64,000 bases of DNA. Source: an uncultured Clostridia bacterium. GTDB taxonomy: Bacteria; Bacillota; Clostridia; Oscillospirales; Ruminococcaceae. The notes under the pieces were generated by a model. That model did not search any database. It was given only the letters and a program-made list of their open reading frames with translations, and was not told the DNA's origin. Made by a program: the position numbers and the translations under genes. Within the stretch, counting starts at the first letter, position 1. Each line of letters begins with the position of its first letter. Positions 51,681 to 60,099 of the stretch are shown one piece after another. The stretch is from the NCBI GenBank assembly GCA_947625915.1, contig CANQPX010000003.1:1-64000 (forward strand), written 5' to 3'.

Positions 51681-53840
51681 ATGAAGGAAAAAATAGGTAA
51701 AGCAGCTGCTTTTTTGGTTTCTGCCGTTATGTGCATTTCCGTATTCGGCGGCTGTTCAAAAAATGAAAGCGAATGGTCATACGGTCAGGTCGCGATCAGC
51801 GGCGGCGGATTTGTGAGCGGAGTGTATTCCACTCCCGAGCAGGACGTTTATTACGCAAGGACCGATGTGGGCGGTGCATATTACCGCACGCCCGAAACAA
51901 ACAATATGTGGACTTCCATGAACTACTGGGTATCCGCAGATGACAGAGGACTTCTCGGGATAGACGGACTTGCGTTCGACCCGCAGGATCCGAACAGAGT
52001 CTTTCTCCTTGCGGGAACAGAATATTTCAGCAACGGTAAGACAGCAGTCATAATTTCCGAGGACTACGGAAAGACCGTTTCGGTAGTCGATGTTACCGAT
52101 AAAATAAAAGTCCACGGCAACGGCATGGGACGCGGAAACGGCGAAAGGATCGCTGTTGACCCGAATAACGGGGATATTATCTTCGCGGGCGGACGGACAG
52201 GCGGAATGATAAAAAGTTCCGACGGTGGAAAAACATGGGAAAGCGTTTCAAGTTTTCCCGTAACTTCCACTCAGAACGGCAACGGCATAAACAGTATACT
52301 TTTCGATCCCGCTTCGGCTAAAGACGGAAAAACCATGAAGATCTATGCTGCCGTTTCCTCAAAAGACACTCCCGAGGGAAATCTTTTCATTTCGGAGGAC
52401 GGCGGAGAAAGCTGGAAAAGATTTGAAAATGCTGTGAACGATCTTATGGTACAGCGTATGAAACTCGACAGCGAAGGGGATCTTTATGTTACTTACGTTG
52501 ACCAAGAGGGTCCGTGGAATTGCAGCAGCGGAGCGATCTACCGTTACAATACCGACGGTACGGCGGAAAATATTTCCCCAACGTCGAACCCCTTCGGAGA
52601 TATCGTTATCGACCCTAACGACAATAACAAACTTACAGCTGTAACTTCCAACACCTATGAAGCGCAGCCGAACGGTTCTTACGGTGACAAATTCTTCACT
52701 TCCACCGACGGCGGCAAAACATGGACAAACATTATGAGCAATATGACCATGAGCACTAACGGCATAAACTGGATAGAAGGCTATGCTATACATTGGTGCA
52801 GCAGCCTTGCCATCGACCCGTTCAACACCGGCAAAATAATGGTAAATTCGGGCAACGGTGTTTTCTCCTGCGACAATATCTGGGCGGACGCTCCCGAATT
52901 CTACTTTGACGCGCGCGGCATAGAGGAAGTCGTTCCGCTGGATATAATTTCCTTAAAAGACTATCCCCTTGTTTCCGCTATAGGAGACTATGACGGATTT
53001 GTCCATGAGGATATTTTTACTCCTGCCGAAAGACATAAGGATCAGATCGGCACAACAACGAGCATCACAATTGCTCCTCAGAACACAAATTATTGGGCAA
53101 AAGTCGGCGGCGACGCTTCAAATATGCTGCTGACATATTCCACAGACGGCGGGAACACATGGACGCGCATTACCAATTCACCCGAAGCGGGAAAAACTTT
53201 TTACGGCGGACGGGTAGCCTTTAACGCTGATGGAATGATCCTTTTATGGCGTCCCGAGAACGGCACGATGTTATATTGGACAGAAGACTTCGGCAAAACA
53301 TGGAACGCATCGGAAGGCATTGTCGGAATGGACGCATATATCATCGGAGATCCGAGCAATGCAAATTATGTTTACGGCTGCGGAAAAAGCGCGTTCTTCA
53401 TCAGTGAGGACGGCGGAAAAACTTTTACGAGGAATTCTTCCATAGCACCGAGTTTCAGCAGGATATGCGTTGACCCGACAAAAGAGGGACGGATATTTTT
53501 TGCCAACGGTGCAGGACTTCTGCTTTCGGAAGATCACGGATACACAGCGGATTATGTCCAAGGTATAAAGAGCTGCGAAGCAGTCGGACTGGGAAAAGCC
53601 AAAAATGACGGTGACCCGCTTGTTATCTACATCTGGGGCATGACTCAGGAAGCTGAAAAGCCCGGAGCATATATGTCCGAGGACAACGGCAAGACATGGG
53701 AACGGATAAACGATGATGAGCATAATTTCGGCGGCACGGGCAACGGTGAGTTTATTTGCGGAGACATGAACGTTTACGGAAGATGTTACATGAGTACCGT
53801 TGGTTTAGGAATAGTTTACTTTGACAAAAACGAGAAGTAA
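51681..53840 (+). CDS. GH74 xyloglucanase lipoprotein
   Basis: 719 residues from MKEKIGK. Lipoprotein signal with lipobox VFGGC, then two tandem seven-bladed beta-propellers typical of GH74 endo-xyloglucanases. The first blade reads AISGGGFVSGVYSTPEQDVYYARTDVGGAYY, with the conserved first catalytic Asp in RTDVGG; many BNR/sortilin-type Asp-box turns follow (SEDYGKT, SSDGGKTW, SEDGGESW, STDGGKTW, SEDGGKTF, SEDNGKTW). The second Asp probably lies in HWCSSLAIDPFNTG. Acts outside the cell on xyloglucan backbone. No dockerin or CBM is seen, so it is membrane-tethered rather than cellulosomal. AAGGAG ribosome site. Confidence 0.93.
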   Translation: MKEKIGKAAAFLVSAVMCISVFGGCSKNESEWSYGQVAISGGGFVSGVYSTPEQDVYYARTDVGGAYYRTPETNNMWTSMNYWVSADDRGLLGIDGLAFDPQDPNRVFLLAGTEYFSNGKTAVIISEDYGKTVSVVDVTDKIKVHGNGMGRGNGERIAVDPNNGDIIFAGGRTGGMIKSSDGGKTWESVSSFPVTSTQNGNGINSILFDPASAKDGKTMKIYAAVSSKDTPEGNLFISEDGGESWKRFENAVNDLMVQRMKLDSEGDLYVTYVDQEGPWNCSSGAIYRYNTDGTAENISPTSNPFGDIVIDPNDNNKLTAVTSNTYEAQPNGSYGDKFFTSTDGGKTWTNIMSNMTMSTNGINWIEGYAIHWCSSLAIDPFNTGKIMVNSGNGVFSCDNIWADAPEFYFDARGIEEVVPLDIISLKDYPLVSAIGDYDGFVHEDIFTPAERHKDQIGTTTSITIAPQNTNYWAKVGGDASNMLLTYSTDGGNTWTRITNSPEAGKTFYGGRVAFNADGMILLWRPENGTMLYWTEDFGKTWNASEGIVGMDAYIIGDPSNANYVYGCGKSAFFISEDGGKTFTRNSSIAPSFSRICVDPTKEGRIFFANGAGLLLSEDHGYTADYVQGIKSCEAVGLGKAKNDGDPLVIYIWGMTQEAEKPGAYMSEDNGKTWERINDDEHNFGGTGNGEFICGDMNVYGRCYMSTVGLGIVYFDKNEK

Positions 53841-53854
53841 CGAACATGATCGAA

Positions 53855-54246
53855 AAGCAATTTTGCGCTTTGCGCAAAATTGCTTTCAGCTTGTCGATAA
53901 AGCATAATATAGTTTGTCGTCAAGCAACAGATTTTTTGGAAAACAAATTGCTCTGTATTGCAAAACAGCTCACCGGGCTGTTTTGCAAGGCATAAATCAT
54001 AATAACCGTTAATACCAAGGGGAACGCTCTCTCTTGCAGAGCGTTCCCCTCTTGCAACCTTCGGTTGCAATTCACCCCTTTGCAGAGGCGCCTTCGTAAT
54101 GGGGATTTCGCCATCTGCGGATGGCGACAAGGGGTTTCACCCCTTGACCCCACCAGCGCGGCTGCGCTGGACCAGCTTTTCGGGCAAAGTTTTGTTTTTC
54201 GTTTTCTAATTTGTCCGCGCCGATTTTTTAGTTTTTTGATAATCTG
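53855..54246 (+). repeat. Multi-hairpin dispersed element, copy 4
   Basis: Starts with the hairpin AAGCAATTTTGCGC/GCGCAAAATTGCTT (53855-53885) and end box TCAGCTTGTCGATAAAG. Inner stems: AAAACAGC/GCTGTTTT, AGGGGAACGCTCT/AGAGCGTTCCCCT (as copy 2), TTGCAACC/GGTTGCAA (unique sequence, still paired), CCCCTT/AATGGGG, TCGCCATC/GATGGCGA, AAGGGGT/ACCCCTT, CCAGCGC/GCGCTGG. The right side has the shared TTTGTCCGCGCC and a weak inverted end box (TTTTTTGATAATCTGA). Lies between the GH74 and serine-hydrolase genes; the first hairpin may double as the GH74 terminator. Confidence 0.9.
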
Positions 54247-54331
54247 AATTTTTTAGAATTTACCTACCCTTTCCCGCATATAATTAATAATAATAATAAT
54301 AATATCGAATTTTATTGCGGGAGAAAATAAA

Positions 54332-56125
54332 ATGAACATCAAATTGCAGTTAGAAGCCTTGGAATGGGTCTACAGCCTTGCAAAAGGCTCTGAACCAAAC
54401 GGCATTTATATCCCACAAAAACCTTATATCGAAAATTCTCCGACAGACGGCGTTTTTGAAGAACTTATCCCCGAACAGACAGGCGTACGCTCGGAAGCTT
54501 TGCTGAAAATGTTCTCGGATATTTCCAAGGAAAACGGCATACGTCCTCATCTTGCTGTTGTTCTGAAAGACGGAAAACTTATCGCAAAAGCCGCTTGGTC
54601 GCCCTATGAACTGCAAACTCCGCACGTTTCACATTCCATGAGCAAAAGCGTTGTCTCAATGGCTGTAGGTCTTGCGGCAAAAGAAAATAAATTATCCTTG
54701 GACGAAAAAATAATCGATATTTTTTCCGATGATTTACCCGAAAAAATAAATGAAAAAATGAAAAAAATATCCGTTGAAAATTTACTTACAATGTCGAGCG
54801 GCGCGGCGTTCAACGAAGCAAAAGCATTAATGAGTTCGGATTGGGTAAATAATTTTCTTTCGTCAGATGTAATTTTTGAGCCGGGAGAAAAATTCCATTA
54901 CAACAGTTTGAACACATATATGCTCTCCGCAATAATTTGCAAACGCTGCGGCACTTCCCTTTCGGGATTTTTAAGCGAACGGCTTTTTGCTCCGCTGGGG
55001 ATAAATAATTTTTACTGGGAAAAAAGTCCCTGCGGCATTGAAAAAGGCGGTTGGGGACTTTATATGAGCATACTCGATTACGCAAAACTCGGTCAGCTTT
55101 ATCTTGACGGCGGGATATGGCACGGCAAAATGATCATTGATGCGGAATGGATAGCAAATTCCGCTTCAAAAAAAATTGATGTGCCGAACAATGTTGACAG
55201 GAACGGTTACGGCTATCAGATATGGATATTGAAAAATAATTCCGGCTATCTTTTCAGCGGAATGTTCGGGCAGAACGTTTATATTTTCCCCGGAAGAAAT
55301 ATTGTGATAGCAATAAATTCCGGCAGCACAGGGATATTTCCGCAGGGAAAACTTTTAAATATCGTCACGGGATTTATAAATGAAAATAAAAATTTCGATG
55401 ATGCTCCGATAAAAAATTTCAGATACGGATATGCTGCGGAATTAAGAAATTCTCTTGCAAATGCGCGGTTCGGAAATATTATTTCCGAAGAAATAAAAAT
55501 TCCATTTACTGAAAGGCTGCGCCGCAGTATTTTTTCTGCAAAAAAAGAAGAACATCGCGAAGAGATCCCGCCTGCGGCAGCCGTTCTTGCGGGACATAAA
55601 ATTATTTTTGAAAATAATCACTGCGGTATACTGCCGGTGCTTATCCAGATAATGAACGGGAATTTTGAAAGCGGGATAAATTCGGCTGATTTTTTTGTTA
55701 AAGACGGAAAAATAATAATGAAAATTTCCTGTGATGATGAAACGCACGATATCCCTCTTGATTTTTCCGATAAACCGTCTTATACAAATTTTGAAAAACG
55801 CGGGGATATTTTCCGCGCGGGTATTTTTTCGGCTCTGACTCTTGACGAAGATGAGATCCCCGTTTTGAAAATCACAATGTGCTTTACCGAAACCAGCTGC
55901 ACAAAAATTTTCAAATTTATTTTTTCTTCCCATGGAGCAATTTTAAAAGTTAGGGAAGATCCTCCGCTTTACGACGCCATAGAAGACGCTTCCGGAATGA
56001 TAATGCCCGCCTTCGGAGATAAAGTGCGAAAAACGCTTGAAGCCGTTATGGAAACGGATATTGCGGAATATAAAATAAAAAGTTTCCTCGAACCTAACAT
56101 CAAAGGAGAAATAAAAAAATTATAG
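54332..56125 (+). CDS. Serine hydrolase, beta-lactamase/DD-peptidase fold
   Basis: 597 residues without signal peptide. Residues 40-350 are a class C beta-lactamase-like domain: Ser102-x-x-Lys105 in HSMSKSVVSM, Tyr190-Asn-Ser in FHYNSLNTY, and a late HAG/KTG-type site replaced by SGMFGQNVYIFP. The C-terminal 230 residues form a separate beta-rich domain seen in some esterase-type members. Family roles include esterases, D-aminopeptidases and peptidases; in a polysaccharide-rich setting a deacetylase/esterase role is possible but unproven. GGGAG ribosome site. The preceding stretch 54247-54331 contains an AATAATAAT run and no gene. Confidence 0.82.
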   Translation: MNIKLQLEALEWVYSLAKGSEPNGIYIPQKPYIENSPTDGVFEELIPEQTGVRSEALLKMFSDISKENGIRPHLAVVLKDGKLIAKAAWSPYELQTPHVSHSMSKSVVSMAVGLAAKENKLSLDEKIIDIFSDDLPEKINEKMKKISVENLLTMSSGAAFNEAKALMSSDWVNNFLSSDVIFEPGEKFHYNSLNTYMLSAIICKRCGTSLSGFLSERLFAPLGINNFYWEKSPCGIEKGGWGLYMSILDYAKLGQLYLDGGIWHGKMIIDAEWIANSASKKIDVPNNVDRNGYGYQIWILKNNSGYLFSGMFGQNVYIFPGRNIVIAINSGSTGIFPQGKLLNIVTGFINENKNFDDAPIKNFRYGYAAELRNSLANARFGNIISEEIKIPFTERLRRSIFSAKKEEHREEIPPAAAVLAGHKIIFENNHCGILPVLIQIMNGNFESGINSADFFVKDGKIIMKISCDDETHDIPLDFSDKPSYTNFEKRGDIFRAGIFSALTLDEDEIPVLKITMCFTETSCTKIFKFIFSSHGAILKVREDPPLYDAIEDASGMIMPAFGDKVRKTLEAVMETDIAEYKIKSFLEPNIKGEIKKL

Positions 56126-56159
56126 GCAATGCCGTAAATTTTTTTGCGGCATTGCCTAT
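56122..56159. terminator. Bidirectional terminator
   Basis: ATAGGCAATGCCG pairs with CGGCATTGCCTAT around a T-rich loop; it overlaps the serine-hydrolase stop and faces the converging Uma2 gene. Confidence 0.75.
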
Positions 56160-56170
56160 TAAATTTTATT

Positions 56171-56752
56171 TTATTCTTTATCTATGTCAGACAAATTCAC
56201 AGCTAAAGGTTCTTCGGAATTTTTGTAGATATGCGAAAAAATATCTTCCTTAAAAGTGTATATCTCAACGCCTTTATTTTCTTCAAAAGGATAAACAATA
56301 ACGCGTTTTCTTTCGGTATCTACTATCCAATATTCCCGCACGCCGTTTTCCTTGTAAAGTTCCATTTTTCTTGAAAAATCCTTTGCTGCCGTGGACGGAG
56401 AAGTTATCTCAATGACCCAATCGGGTGCGCCCTCACAGTATTGCTCTTTTATCTTGTCCTTGTCACAGATCACAAAAATGTCGGGTTGGACTATCTCACC
56501 GCCTTTGAGTTTCACATCGGCAGGAGAAGAAAAGACCTTGCATTTTCCTTTGTTCCTTTTGATATAGTTATAGACTGTGTTGGATATTATCATAATAATA
56601 TCCTGATGGAAATAGTTAGGTGCGGCGGACATTTCAATAGTTCCGCCGTGAGTAGGAACTATCACGCCGTCAATAAGTTCACAGCATACGGGCAGATCTT
56701 CCATTGCAAAAAATTCTTCCGCAGTATAGCGTTTTATTTCCGGTGCAGCCAT
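56171..56752 (-). CDS. Uma2 family endonuclease-like protein
   Basis: 193 residues of the Uma2/DUF820 PD-(D/E)XK type: KRYTAEEFFAMEDLP, YELIDGV-like CCELIDGVIV, HQDIIMIISNTVYNYI, GEIVQPDIFVICD (Asp) and PDWVIEITSPSTAAKDFSRKMELY (ExT/S plus Lys), then VREYWIVDTERKRVIVY. The family is abundant in Firmicutes and cyanobacteria, presumed nuclease, role unknown. GGAGG ribosome site. Monocistronic. Confidence 0.88.
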   Translation of the reverse strand: MAAPEIKRYTAEEFFAMEDLPVCCELIDGVIVPTHGGTIEMSAAPNYFHQDIIMIISNTVYNYIKRNKGKCKVFSSPADVKLKGGEIVQPDIFVICDKDKIKEQYCEGAPDWVIEITSPSTAAKDFSRKMELYKENGVREYWIVDTERKRVIVYPFEENKGVEIYTFKEDIFSHIYKNSEEPLAVNLSDIDKE

Positions 56753-56829
56753 AGCGATGCCTCCTTTATCAGACTTTCTGTTTTAATTATATCTTAACTT
56801 TTTTATTTTGTCAATATCCCAAAAAGATA

Positions 56830-56859
56830 TTGACAACGATGTATACTATGGTATATACT
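56830..56859 (+). promoter_or_regulatory. vapBC promoter with palindromic operator
   Basis: TTGACA (56830-56835) and TATACT (56854-56859), 18-nt spacer. The spacer and -10 contain GTATAC-TATG-GTATATAC (56841-56858), an inverted repeat well placed for autorepression by the VapB product. Confidence 0.65.
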
Positions 56860-56878
56860 ATAATCAGGAGGCGATGCT

Positions 56879-57115
56879 ATGGACACTGCAAAAATTTTTG
56901 AAAACGGCAGAAGTCAGGCAGTACGGCTGCCAAAACAATTCAGATTTGACAGTGATGAAGTTTTTATCAAAAAGATCGGGAAAAGTGTTATGCTTATCCC
57001 AAAAGAGGAAGATGCTCTCTGGGAAACATTTATAAACGGGCTGAAAGGCTTTTCCGATGATTTTATGAAAGACGGAAGAATGCCGGAAACACCATCAACG
57101 AGGGAAGAACTATGA
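56879..57115 (+). CDS. vapB: VapB-type antitoxin (AbrB-like)
   Basis: 78 residues. [34 protein letters not shown] is the swapped-hairpin AbrB/SpoVT DNA-binding domain of VapB antitoxins; the C-terminal [15 protein letters not shown] would contact the toxin. AGGAGGCG ribosome site. Overlaps vapC by 4 nt. Confidence 0.92.
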   Translation: MDTAKIFENGRSQAVRLPKQFRFDSDEVFIKKIGKSVMLIPKEEDALWETFINGLKGFSDDFMKDGRMPETPSTREEL

Positions 57116-57510
57116 AGTATATGTTAGACACAAATATTTGTATATATGCTATCAAAAAACATCCTGAAAATATTCTGAAAATGATCGACCATAACAGAAT
57201 ACACGGACTTTGCATTTCAGCAATAACACTTGCAGAGTTGGAACACGGAATATCCAAAAGTGATTATCCCAAAAGAAATGCTGATGCTTTAGCTCAATTC
57301 CTTTCAATAATTACAGTTTTGCCGTTTGGAGACAGTGCTGCAATTGAATATGGAAAAATTTGTGCTTACCTTCAAAAAAAAGGAACTCCTATAGGCACTA
57401 TGGATATGCTTATCGCAGCACACGCATTGTCTGAAGAACTTATTCTTGTAACAAATAATATTCGTGAATTTGAAAGAATACCAACACTTACCATTGAAAA
57501 TTGGATATAA
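57112..57510 (+). CDS. vapC: VapC PIN-domain RNase toxin
   Basis: 132 residues with all four acidic PIN positions: [11 protein letters not shown] (Asp), [10 protein letters not shown] (Glu), [12 protein letters not shown] (Asp) and [20 protein letters not shown] (last position Asn/Glu). VapC toxins cut tRNA or rRNA. It follows vapB with a 4-nt overlap, the usual order. Confidence 0.93.
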   Translation: MKYMLDTNICIYAIKKHPENILKMIDHNRIHGLCISAITLAELEHGISKSDYPKRNADALAQFLSIITVLPFGDSAAIEYGKICAYLQKKGTPIGTMDMLIAAHALSEELILVTNNIREFERIPTLTIENWI

Positions 57511-57514
57511 AGCA

Positions 57515-57542
57515 AAAGCGGAGATCAAATGATCTCCGCTTT
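57515..57542. terminator. Bidirectional terminator after vapC
   Basis: AAAGCGGAGATC pairs with GATCTCCGCTTT, 12 bp around AAAT; it separates vapC from the converging SBP gene. Confidence 0.8.
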
Positions 57543-57546
57543 AATT

Positions 57547-60021
57547 TTACCTATTCTCCGCGATATAGTTTGAAACGCGGTTCTGGATTATCTCTGCAAC
57601 GTCCTTGGCGGACTTTTGTCCCTCAAAGAAAGCTCCCGCTTCTTCGTTGATGATCGTAAGTGCCTGCTGATCGTAACGTCCGGAATTGTTTACCGACTTT
57701 ATAAAGTCCATCATTCTCTGATTGTCCGCATCGGTATTTACCGGGATAGGTATACGCTCTTCTCCGAGCCAGTAATAATTGTCATATTCCTCTTTTGTTC
57801 CGTCATCGTTCAGCCAGTAAGGCTTCTCCTTGTACGATTCCGCCTGCTTTTCAAGTGAAGAGATCTTTACGGGGAATGTGTATGAATTTCTTGTTGAAAG
57901 CAGATCCTGAAAATCATCGGAATAGAAATATTTTACAAAATCCCATGCACCGTCAGCGTTTTTAGCCTTAGAGGTTATTGCCATAGACGTATCCGCATTG
58001 ATAACAGAGCCGTTACCTTCGCTTGTGGGATAACCCTTAACTGTTATCGGCTCGCCGAACGTACCTGTTTCTTGCTGAACAAAGAAATCAAAGCTTGAAA
58101 CATATGCCTGACTGAGAAGCGCTCTGTCCTCTCTGAAACGGCTTTCATACTCGTTCCAATAATTCGGATCCATATCCATCGCCGAGTCGTCCTCATATTC
58201 CTTGGGGAACTTGTTGCAGAATTCAAGCAGATTGATAAACTCGTCCGTATTGAACTTGCACTCGCCTGTTTCCTTGTTGATAAAGTTTGAACCGTTATAA
58301 TAGATCATATTCTGGAGCATAGACGCTTTTGTTCCCCATCTGTCGCCGAATACCTGATCTACGGACTCGGTATTCTCCTCACAGAACTTGATAAATTCTT
58401 CCATTGTCCAGCCGCTTTCGGTTCCGACTTTGGAAGTCTTGCCCACAAGTGTATTTATAGTAAAGTTCGGAACGACTTCATACAGTTTTCCGTCGGTCTC
58501 ATAAGCCTCGAAAACATTCTGCAAGTAATCTTCGCGGTTGAAGGTTTCGTCCTTATCCATAAAATCATACAGATTTGCAAGCAATCCCTTTGAAATATAG
58601 CTGTCGACAGGGAGCTGGCTGTCTATAACAAGGATATCCGGCAGATTTCCCGCGATCATATCATTATTCAGTTTTGTAACAGCATCATCATAGCTGTTTA
58701 CTACATAATCCTGATAGGAAGTGAGTTCTATCTCATATTCGGTGCTGTTCTTGTTGTATTCCAGTATCTGACGTTTTATAGCTGTATCAAGATAGATAGC
58801 ATACATTTTGATGAGTTTCTTATCGGGGATATCTGCGGGATCGACTTCGGTAAGGATATTTACTACCTGATCGTCGCTGCTCCAACTGTAACCGCCTCCG
58901 CCGTTCCAGTCATAATCATAGGTTATGAGGAAAATTCTTCCGTCAGGCAGAACGCTTATTCCTGTCGAAGTATCCATAGCAGTCGTGTCAATGCCTGATT
59001 TCAGCCAGTCAACTATCGTCTCGGTAGTATCAGTCTCTATATCGTATGCCGCAAGTCCCGAATCTCTTGTAAGGAGAAGATCGTACTTGTCCGTACCGTT
59101 CATAAGTGAACCGTTGGCGGTGTAAGGATATTCCGTGCCTAATTTTCTTCCGGCAACATCTATTTCAACAAGTTTTGACTCGGAAGTATAAATTTCGCCT
59201 TCCATCTTACTTGTAGTCACCACAGTAAATATCCTGCCGTCACTTGTTTTATATGCGCCGTTCATCCATGTATTGTCATTTACGGCTTCGTTCTTGATAG
59301 TTCCAAGCAGATCGCCCTTGTCATTTGTAATGAAAATAGATGAATTACAAGGCAGGACGAAAGTTCCGTCGTCTGCTTCAACGATGTTCCTGAAATAAAT
59401 ATACTCATCTTCCGAAGCATTAGCTGTGAGCTTTTCAAGGCTGGCTTCGGAAATTTTGCTGCCGTCCTCGGAACTGTACCTTGAAATATAGAACGTTTCT
59501 TCCGACTCACCTGTTTCCATGTCCCAATTGTTATATTGTTCAAGGAAAATAAGGTCGCCGTTATTAGCAACGATGATATTTGTTATCCAACGGCTCCCGT
59601 CGCTGTTTGACTCGTCGGAAAGCACGATCTCTTTAAGAAGGTTTCCTTCCATATCGACTATCTGCATTTTTCTTTCGCTGTGCCAGAATGTTTCCTCTGC
59701 GGGTACAGCGGCGTCGTCCGTACCAACGTCAGTAACGACTATCTCCTCTGCGTCAATAACTTCATCTGTGCTGCCGTCTGTTGTATCATCATCGTACGGG
59801 ATAGTATCCTCCCAACTATTTTCACCGATAATAAACAGTTTATCGTTGCTGTAGATCACTTGTTGTCTGTAGGTCATACCTTTCGGGAGTTCAATTATCT
59901 GTGAGGAATAGACGTGCTCCTTTGAAGCTATGACATCTTCGCTCTTGCCGCAGGAGGAAAATCCCACAGCCATTGCTGCAGCCATTACCGCAGCAGTTAT
60001 TCTTGATGTTAACTTATTCAT
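57547..60021 (-). CDS. Lipoprotein joining a propeller-like N-terminal region to a solute-binding domain
   Basis: 824 residues. Lipoprotein signal (MNKLTSRITAAVMAAAMAVGFSSC). Residues about 35-390 carry repeated strand patterns such as MQIVDMEGNLLKEIVL, YISRYSSEDGSKI, ILPDGRIFLITYD and FITNDKGDLLGTI, consistent with a beta-propeller. From about 400 (KKLIKMYAIYLDTAIKRQILEYNKNSTEYEI) to the end is an ABC-type solute-binding protein of family 1, with PDILVIDSQLPVDSYISKGLLANLYDFMD and GWTMEEFIKFCEEN. It is about twice the usual length. No ABC permease is in the window. Own promoter at 60047-60075. Paralogue at 61379-63646. Confidence 0.82.
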   Translation of the reverse strand: MNKLTSRITAAVMAAAMAVGFSSCGKSEDVIASKEHVYSSQIIELPKGMTYRQQVIYSNDKLFIIGENSWEDTIPYDDDTTDGSTDEVIDAEEIVVTDVGTDDAAVPAEETFWHSERKMQIVDMEGNLLKEIVLSDESNSDGSRWITNIIVANNGDLIFLEQYNNWDMETGESEETFYISRYSSEDGSKISEASLEKLTANASEDEYIYFRNIVEADDGTFVLPCNSSIFITNDKGDLLGTIKNEAVNDNTWMNGAYKTSDGRIFTVVTTSKMEGEIYTSESKLVEIDVAGRKLGTEYPYTANGSLMNGTDKYDLLLTRDSGLAAYDIETDTTETIVDWLKSGIDTTAMDTSTGISVLPDGRIFLITYDYDWNGGGGYSWSSDDQVVNILTEVDPADIPDKKLIKMYAIYLDTAIKRQILEYNKNSTEYEIELTSYQDYVVNSYDDAVTKLNNDMIAGNLPDILVIDSQLPVDSYISKGLLANLYDFMDKDETFNREDYLQNVFEAYETDGKLYEVVPNFTINTLVGKTSKVGTESGWTMEEFIKFCEENTESVDQVFGDRWGTKASMLQNMIYYNGSNFINKETGECKFNTDEFINLLEFCNKFPKEYEDDSAMDMDPNYWNEYESRFREDRALLSQAYVSSFDFFVQQETGTFGEPITVKGYPTSEGNGSVINADTSMAITSKAKNADGAWDFVKYFYSDDFQDLLSTRNSYTFPVKISSLEKQAESYKEKPYWLNDDGTKEEYDNYYWLGEERIPIPVNTDADNQRMMDFIKSVNNSGRYDQQALTIINEEAGAFFEGQKSAKDVAEIIQNRVSNYIAENR

Positions 60022-60046
60022 CTAAATAACCGTCCTTTCTTTAAAT

Positions 60047-60075
60047 AGTATATATCATTACTTGTATTTTGTCAA
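60047..60075 (-). promoter_or_regulatory. Promoter of the first propeller-SBP gene
   Basis: On the minus strand TTGACA (60070-60075), 17-nt spacer, TATACT (60047-60052). Confidence 0.75.
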
Positions 60076-60099
60076 CACAAGTTACGATCCTTTTATAAT

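Noticed and set aside
51416-51700. 94-residue hydrophobic ORF ahead of the GH74 gene
   Set aside because: It crosses a terminator hairpin and the GH74 promoter, lacks a good ribosome site and overlaps the GH74 start.
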